DNA of 64,000 bases from Aptenodytes patagonicus. Lineage: Eukaryota; Chordata; Aves; Sphenisciformes; Spheniscidae. The notes beneath the pieces were generated by a model. The model saw only the letters and a list, made by a program, of their open reading frames with translations, was not told where the DNA came from and made no database searches. The translations under genes and the position numbers were made by a program. Of this stretch, positions 57,201 to 64,000 are shown in pieces; position 1 is the stretch's first letter, and the number at the start of each line of letters is the position of its first letter. The DNA lies in the NCBI RefSeq assembly GCF_965638725.1, contig NC_134963.1, forward strand, positions 2,859,501 to 2,923,500. Direction: 5' to 3'.

Positions 57201-60200
57201 ACCTCCAGGAATGTGCCAGCATACCTCCAACACTGTGCACAGGAAGATGTTCCTCCACCACAAGATAACTGGAAGAGATCTTTCATCAAGGCCGAAAGAT
57301 CAGAAAGTGATTCAGATTTCTTCGTTCCTCTCTCCATATGCCTACTAATTTTTTAAGTTCTCTATATGTTCTTCCTTATGTGCTCTAATTTCTTCCACCA
57401 AGAGAACAGACTCTTAATCTGATGTTTGTTTCTAAAAGGCAGCATGGAAGCCTTGATTCTCCATTGACGTACAATAAAATAAAAGCATTCAAGGTTTCTG
57501 ATTGCTCAGTGGAAAGGTGAGGCTTTGATGTCTCTGCCTTCCATCAGTGTAAGACGTGGTGTCAGACAGACATAAACTGAACGGAGCTTTAACCAAGAAA
57601 TCTGGGTGTTAACGTCAAACTTTGTATACATCCTGACTTTCAACATACATTTCAAACACTATCTTTTCCATCTGGTCAAAATCCTTTGGAGGAAAAGAAG
57701 TTCTTGGGTGAAAGGATCCTCCCTCTCTGCAAGAGTTCTATCAAATCCTTATAGGAGCCAGTTGCAAAAGAAAGCATCCAAGTGAGCTGACATATACTAA
57801 ACCTGCTAATTGGCCTCAAGCCTTAAAGAATACAATTGACCGTAAATTTGCAAAGACCAAGAGATAAAGCAGGGACAGGGAGTTTAATTACTTGGCAGTA
57901 ATTAAAAGCTCTTTGAAAATGGTATTAAATCCATTGCTGTGGGATACGTCCAAGGAAGTACCTTTCGTTAGACTTATTAATCATTTTCAACAAGGAAGTG
58001 TTTTTTTAAGAAAAAAAGAAAGAAGAAAAAAAAAAAGATCAACTGTCAGCATATTTTAATTCTGCCTAGCCCTTATGCTCTTAGTTAACAACAAGGAGAA
58101 CTGCTCTAGAGCGTACCGTTATATCCTGAGGAAAACCCACTGCTGGCCACTCTAAAATAGCCTTTCCTTTCTGTCCTAGTTGGACTGCATCCAGCACTGC
58201 TTGCTAGCCTAGAGCCACACAAGAAAGGGAGAACTGCTGCTTGCAAGTGAGCAAAGACGGAGAGAAAATCAGGAGTCCTCTGCGCCAGCGAAGCCAAGTG
58301 CTGAACCAACGGACCTCATGACATCTACAGTGAAGGTCACTGAAGCCCACGTTAATAGCAAGGGCATACCTGGGTGGCAACAGTTCAAAGCACTTTCAGG
58401 GGACAGATCAAAGATCGTGTTTTACACTCTGGATTCAGAGTGACTGCTCCAATCTTTCATTATTTATGTCTTACTCCCCATCCTGGACAGGGTAGGAAGT
58501 AACTTTTCAGTGTTCCTTTAAAGCAGAGAGAAAAATGGGAAGTAGCACTAGAGGGTTTGGCATCTGCACCACAGAAGCTGCTGGGAATGAGTAGGAAAGA
58601 CAGCGAGAGCAGAAACACGTTTAGATCATAGCCGCTGGCATTGACTTGCCACCTTGTGATCCAGTAGAATACGATGAGGCCAGTTTGGTGCAGACAGTGG
58701 TGAACAGTGAGAAGTAGGCAGCATTTGTAGTCAAATTCCGTGAGCTTCCACTCACTGCTGTCCAGAAACAAGGCCAAATCCTTTAATAAAGACTGATCCC
58801 CAGAATGCAAAGGAATCAGTTAAGGAATAAGCTGTTAAAAAGCTTAGCAGGCAATGGCATAAGCAGCCTCATGCAATTAAACTCCACACTGTGGTACGTG
58901 CTTGCCAATTAATCTGATCACGTCAGCAAGGCTTTAAGCTATATTCTTCTCCTTTAAATTTGTATGCTTTGAGGCTACGTTGTGTCATTTTCTGGGCTCC
59001 ATTTATGTGACGAGTGTGTTCAACACATAGCCTGGGACTACATTTTCTTCTTAAAAAAGATTTTAGGATCATCCATCTCCCAGTGTGAAATCCCCTTCAA
59101 ACTGTCCTCCCCCAACAGGTGCCATATTGACAGAATAGAAGATGAAAGCTGTCCTGCTTCCCCAGTAGGCAAGAATGAGATGGGAAGCAACACCACCAGT
59201 TCCCTGTAAACTAAGCACATTCTCTAAAGCTTCAAGCTCTAGAGTCAATGGGATCACCTTCCACAGACCATTAATGTCTTCTGAACGCAAATGTTGGCAG
59301 CGCTGGGCAGCTGTCACCTACAGCATTTCTAAAGGCCAAAGCTGAGTTTATACCAACTGGTTTAGTTGGAACTAAACCTATGACCACATCTGTTTGCACT
59401 TGTTACTCCTACTCCTGCATCCTTCGTTAGTAAACAAGGCCCATGTAGCAGCATTACTTTATACAGACACAGTGCAAGGAGCTTTTCGAATCTTTAAGCA
59501 AACTACAAACAACTAAGTAGGCCCAGATCTGTTCTTCAACAGCAAGGGGAGATGAGCAACACACTTCCACATTTGCCCAGTAATTCAAGTCCATTGTAAT
59601 TTCAGCCTTGGCTAAAGTGTTGTGCTCTAATTCACTGCATGAATTTAGAAACAAGGGTCTTTAGCTGGAATACTCACCGCCTCTGCAGGCTGAGCACAGA
59701 GGGGATGAGTAGCACATACATGCCAGTGGAGTACATTTACTTTCTGCTTGAGAATAATCCCTGAGCCCCCAGGGAACAGAGTTAATTCCAGCTCTACTGC
59801 ATTCTCTCCTAGCCCCTCCTGAGGGCCAGAAGAGGGAAAGACAGGCTCTGTAGTTGGGACTGATCAGTGCCCAAGGCTGGGGAGTTTCTCCTGTGTGTTT
59901 CTTGTTACCTTTTAATTAAAGGAGAGATGTGGATCTTGCCCAGCACACCAACACCTGTAAAATGCCCTCCTGGAAGTCAATGGGTGTTCAATTAATCAAT
60001 GTTGCATAGTCACCACTGAACAGTCTTTCTTACCTGGACGGGCTAGGAGAACTGCTGTATGGAGGTGAAGGAGACGGTGTCCTTCCCTGGCTTTCCAAGC
60101 CTGCTGAAGTCACCAGAGAACTCCTGAAGAATGACAGAAAGAACCCAGCTGTTAGAGCCTGGGAACCAACTCTGCTCCCCCCCTACAAAGCATAGCAACA

Positions 60201-63200
60201 GAGCTGTGTCTGCCCAGCACCCTCTGCTGAGTCTAGTCGTAGGAGCCCTGGGGACTGCCATGCTGCCCTACATACACTCTGGTATTCAGGTGCCACATGC
60301 TGATGATCAGGCTGAGAATGGTCAGAACCAGGCAGGTGACAGTTATCCCTGAAACAAAAGTTAACTCAGCGATGTCTTCCCTCCCATCCACCAGAACACA
60401 AAAGTCCCTAATGCACAGTACGCTCCAGTGGCTGAACAATTTCAGTTGCCTTGGTGGCCTTACCCGCTGTACATCAGGCTGTCTTGGATTGGTTTCCCTC
60501 CTGCAGCCTCAGCAGTTAAATCACCTGAGGAACAAGGAAGTGCAGAGTGGAAGAAACAGATTAATCTGAGATAATTTTCTTAAAATCTTTATGTATTCAG
60601 AGCAACTGAGATTTTGGGTAGAATTTCCTGCTCTTCCAAGACCTGCTGAGTTGCTTCCGAAGTCAGTGTTTTGCAAAATACATGTGGGCTGAAGCTGATG
60701 TGGATGCTGCTGATCCTTATACCCTGAAGTTTTGGAAAGTTTAGGCTGAAAGGAAGTCCTTTTGGAAGGGGGCCAAAACCTGACAGAATCATTTGGGGCA
60801 ATAGGCATATGCCCACCTGGTGCATGCAATTAGCTGCTGTGTAAAAAGACAGTGGTATATGTTGCACGTAGGGCTTTGAAACATCCGTGTCCTCAGTGGC
60901 AAAAATCCAGGGCAGCCAAATGAGCTGGCAGCTGGATACACAACCTCGGGGAGTTTGTGCCTTTGCCAAAACATCTGAACACTAGAAACATGACTAGCAC
61001 AAGACAAGTGTATACTGGTCCCATCGCTGTTACCAGGAAGAATACAAGCAACACTGAGCTCTTCCTTATCATAAGGATTGCACAGCAGAGACCTTTCACA
61101 GATTCCAGTTCTACCCCTCCAAATTCCTGTTTTAATACAAGTAGCGCAACTGTGAAAGGAGGAATCGCAGCATTTATCACCAAGTCCCAACTCAGCAAAA
61201 CATCACACACGGTCCAGGTTGAACAATATCCTTCTGCTGGTTAAGTAAGGACTCGTGCATGGACATACTTAGGCATGCGGCTGAACCGGCCTCTATGTAC
61301 ATAAATATTTTCAAGCAATTCCTATCAAAGTATAAACACATACAGGTGCTAAAATGAAAATCAAAACGTTTGAAGAAAAATTCAACATCTTTTAGTTTTT
61401 CTCAGGGATTTTTTCAAGTGTAAAATCCAGCTTGCTAGCTGAAATCCTGTCTTAGAGTGTGATGCTGAGTGAAACTGAAGACAGGATGACATGGGAACAG
61501 CTTCTGTGAGAGAAAGACATTTCCCTGTGAGCCTATTTATCTCCTCCAGTTGGATTTCCAGGTTCAATCTCTTACTGAGGTCCCCGAGTAACCTTTACTC
61601 TCAAATCCTGTCTTTGAAGGTAATCACAACATATCCTATGAAACTAGCCAGTGAGACAGATGTCTTTTCCACCTTGAGAACAACAACATTCCTGTTATTC
61701 AGTCAAAACAGACAGATCTAATGGCTCTTTCAACTTTCTAGTAACTATCCTTAATATCCACATCCCCCTCTCCTTAGAACATCTGCATTTCCAGAAATGA
61801 CCTTACTTGAGAACTGTGCTGGGACCATAACGAAGTCATCTGTGTCACAGGACGAATTCTTACTGCTGCTTCCAGCAGAGTCCTTAGATCCATGCAGAAA
61901 GCCGGGGGAATCCTGGGTGGGAGATGCCAGCGCCTTCTCCTGCAGCTGCTGCTGCATCTCTCCAAGGGACTGCTCATTCAAGAAGAAAACAAACACTGGC
62001 TTCAGCACAGCTACTTCATCATTCTGCTCGATCCTTTAAACTGAGCTGTACAAGGCTACAAACAACATTTTGCTGATAAACTGGGGCTGACGGTTTGCCA
62101 GAAGCAGCTGTTTAGTTGACTGAAAAGGAACAGTCTTTTACATCCGTGTCAGAACAGCGCATCTTTTGTTACACAAAACATACTACCAGCATGTCTGATG
62201 CTCCCCAGATAAGAAAAATTCACTTGAGGTAATGCACCCCTCTGCTAAGGCTTTCTGGATCAACCACGCATTTTCTACCAACTCAATTTAGTATGGCTGT
62301 GAAACAGAAGAGCTTTCAGACATCGTTTTGGGTGTTCTTTTTGGTTATGTTTTTTTGTTTTGTTCTTAAACATTAAATATCTGGTCTCTACTGGCACTTT
62401 TGCAGTAAGCAGCACTCGGGAACATGTACATAAGTGTCCCTACACTTTCAGGACAACCCTGTTTTGCTGTAGTGCTGATAAGGAGTTGAAGAAAGGCCTG
62501 AAGGAGGCTAAGCATTCAATAGATGAACACCTCACAGCTATCAGAGACAGGACAGACCCTAAAAAGTCCCATTTTTCTGCTTCCTTCAGCCAAATGATGA
62601 ATAGCCCCACAATCCTCATGTTTTGCAGACAGACGGAAGAGGCCAGATGGTTTAAGAAAGCTTTAAGACAGCTGAACTGCCCACGGAGCAGATCACAATC
62701 TTTATCCTAATGCACTTTTAGGCTAAGAAAGACTTGAATCAGCTTTTATTTGGGCCCTATTAAGACCTTGTTCACCCTCCAGAGACTCTCCTGCTGTACC
62801 AGTGGGGACTCAGTGCGGTACAATTCTGACACAGAACCCCCGCCGGTCTGGCAGTGAGTCTGTACCATCCCTGAGCTTCCCAAACCAGGAAAGCTCAGGG
62901 GAGAGAGTCTGTTTTTCACACCATCTACCCATTCCTGGAGTCTTATGGTCAGGAGGGCCTCAGCCAACAACCCTCTACTTAGGACTGCAGGGGGGAAGAA
63001 GCTCTCAGGCATGCAGTTACATGACATTCAGAGGAGAGCAGACCTTTCCTTTCTGTCCAGCCCACATCATAAGCACCTACATCAACTTCAGATAGTGCTT
63101 CTCAGCCTTTCCCACACCAGGTTGAGATGCCTTGGCCTAAGAAAACTCAGAGAACAAAGCAAAAAAGCAGTAATGACTGGGAAGAAAAACTTCAGTCCTT

Positions 63201-63991
63201 CCCCCACCCATCACACCACCAGCATTCCTGAGTTCAAAGTCAAAAGGCAGCTTTCACCAAGAGCCTCTGAAAACAAGCTTTCAGTTCAGTGAACTAGAGG
63301 AATGTCAGTTCACTGGCCAGTTAATATTCTGCCCTCCAGAAAAGTTTTCATCATTTCAGGTAACCAGAGAGAAAAACCGTCAGTTCAGATCATCTCTCAC
63401 AAGGCCACCGGACTGTGGCAGGTCTGGTCTGAGCAAACAGCTTTGCTGAATGTCCCTCTGCGGTGCCTGGGAATGCTGGTCAGAAAGGAGGAGGGTCACC
63501 TTACAAAGAAGGGTGGATATGCTGTCAAGCTGCAGAGACTTCACGTGAGAACAGAGAACTTGCAGCCAAGTAAGCAGTGCTATACCCTGAATTAGTGACT
63601 GTTTTTTGGTTCCAAGGAGCTTTCCATCTCTGCCAAGACAAGCTAGCATCATTAATACCAACTTCTTCATAAAGGCTTTTCATATAATAGGCAATGGCAA
63701 ACTGAAATACTTCTTGTGGAGAGAAAGACAACCTTCAGGATCCAAACTCTAAACAGACTGGAGAAGACACTGAACCAAACCCAGGCAGAACTAAGGTGTT
63801 CAGTGACTTGCACCAGAAGACAGCAAAAGCAGAGACCTCGTTTCAAAGAAGCAAGCACGGAGACCATTAACACAAGCAGTGCATCCTCTGAGCTGTACTT
63901 ACAGGAGGTGATGCCAGGTGGGAAGTAGAAGAGCTGCTGGAGGAACTGCCGGAGCCTGAACTGGGATAAGAAGGCATTGGCACGGAAGCAG
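37149..63991 (-). CDS. ULK1: ULK1, Unc-51-like autophagy-activating kinase 1; 3' part of the gene, 17 coding exons (5' end beyond the window)
   Basis: Serine/threonine kinase that starts autophagy in a complex with ATG13, FIP200 and ATG101. Seen: 17 exons with AG/GT borders at 63903-63991, 61807-61969, 60464-60524, 60034-60123, 55887-56012, 52124-52275, 51227-51310, 50373-50635, 49536-49720, 48587-48702, 47850-47993, 45086-45273, 42161-42339, 41898-42016, 39506-39663, 39153-39288 and 37149-37204. Every junction phase agrees, giving 768 residues and a TGA at 37149-37151. This corresponds to about residues 283-1050 of human ULK1 (1050 aa), so the N-terminal kinase domain is encoded to the right of base 64000. 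Readable landmarks are the DDFVMVP LIR motif, [11 protein letters not shown] (AMPK/14-3-3 site region), [14 protein letters not shown] (mTORC1 site region) and a C-terminal domain ending [13 protein letters not shown]. No frame break was found. Exon ends may be off by a base. ULK2 is the only realistic alternative; the linker motifs and synteny favour ULK1. Confidence 0.97.
43390..43560. repeat. Possible MIR/L2-like ancient repeat fragment
   Basis: The order of motifs (gttatcgccatcttcctc, then agattaagtaat, then caagtcatacaagaag, then ctgagatcttgcaggtct) follows the familiar 3' half of MIR/L2-type elements ('ttatccccattttaca ... gttaagtgacttgccc ... agcaggtc'). Divergence is high, so this is tentative. 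It lies inside a ULK1 intron. Confidence 0.35.
46830..46975. repeat. Probable ancient amniote SINE/LINE tail
   Basis: The stretch has the order seen in old dispersed repeats of reptiles and birds: a 'cattgtgctacaggc' block, then 'caaacac', then 'ctctgccctacagagcttac', then 'ctaaatagatgagacaaaga'. It is worn and lies in a ULK1 intron. The family cannot be named without a repeat library. Confidence 0.45.
47850..56012 (-). other. ULK1: ULK1 exons for the Ser/Thr/Pro-rich regulatory linker
   Basis: Seven consecutive exons (55887-56012, 52124-52275, 51227-51310, 50373-50635, 49536-49720, 48587-48702, 47850-47993) encode the low-complexity linker between the kinase and C-terminal domains. Readable blocks include [64 protein letters not shown] and [12 protein letters not shown]. 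In mammals these blocks carry AMPK sites (the human S556 region) and the mTORC1 site (the human S758 region). The serines at those two places are present here. Other linker stretches diverge freely, as expected for disordered sequence. Confidence 0.92.
56013..60033 (-). other. ULK1: ULK1 intron, 4.0 kb; no gene recognised inside
   Basis: This is the largest ULK1 intron in the window. Both strands were scanned. The open frames inside are short and resemble no protein I recognise. There are only short A-rich runs (for example near 58008-58038) and no recognisable transposon. The other ULK1 introns over 1 kb are 61970-63902, 52276-55886, 45274-47849, 42340-45085, 39664-41897 and 37205-39152. They likewise show no gene; the repeats I could see in them are listed separately. 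Confidence 0.6.
61807..61969 (-). other. ULK1: ULK1 exon carrying the LC3-interacting (LIR) motif
   Basis: This 163-nt exon starts in phase 0 after a CAG acceptor ([10 protein letters not shown]) and ends in phase 1 at a GTAAGG donor. It contains [15 protein letters not shown]. In human ULK1 the FVMV core, preceded by acidic residues, is the LIR that binds LC3/GABARAP proteins. The match across the core is exact, which supports retained Atg8-family binding. That functional statement is inferred from the family. Confidence 0.93.
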
Positions 63992-64000
63992 CTGAAAATA

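Overview
The window is vertebrate nuclear DNA, most likely from a bird. Three multi-exon genes lie head-to-tail on the minus strand, with GT-AG introns and CpG-island promoters. There is an avian-type CR1 LINE tail ending in ATTCTATG-like octamers (15075-15335). The gene order ULK1, PUS1, EP400-like matches the human 12q24.33 block (ULK1-PUS1-EP400), in the same relative orientation. All gene calls come from translating exons by eye and comparing them with family sequences I know; no database search was run.

Layout from right to left, which is the direction of transcription. (1) 63991-37149: the last 17 coding exons of ULK1, the autophagy-initiating kinase. The kinase domain lies beyond the right edge. 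All 17 exon phases join without a break and give about 768 residues: the Ser/Thr/Pro-rich linker with its LC3-interacting motif and the C-terminal ATG13/FIP200-binding domain. A 3' UTR of about 3 kb probably ends near a poly(A) signal at 33986-33991. (2) 33.9-27.0 kb: an intergenic stretch with an orphan GC-rich patch (29.55-30.05 kb) and a cluster of GATA/MARE-like motifs. (3) 26898-20282: complete PUS1 (tRNA pseudouridine synthase) in six coding exons and 434 codons, including a mitochondrial presequence exon. Its CpG-island promoter holds two oppositely oriented GGGGCC-type hexamer arrays. (4) About 18.2-17.2 kb: a second CpG island with a 27-G run, an NRF1-type palindrome and a 92-bp tandem duplication. 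(5) 15840-449 and possibly beyond the left edge: a strongly diverged, broken copy of the EP400 SWI2/SNF2 chromatin-remodelling ATPase. About 17 exons can be recognised. Many keep splice sites and frame, but there are in-frame stops, missing splice donors, a frameshift and a degraded helicase motif VI.

Mobile DNA is sparse: one CR1 3' end, one older CR1 fragment, one probable solo LTR and a few ancient SINE/LINE-like tails. ULK1 and PUS1 look intact and ordinary. The most unusual object is the decayed EP400-like copy sitting where EP400 is expected and still next to a CpG island. Whether an intact EP400 lies further left cannot be seen from here.
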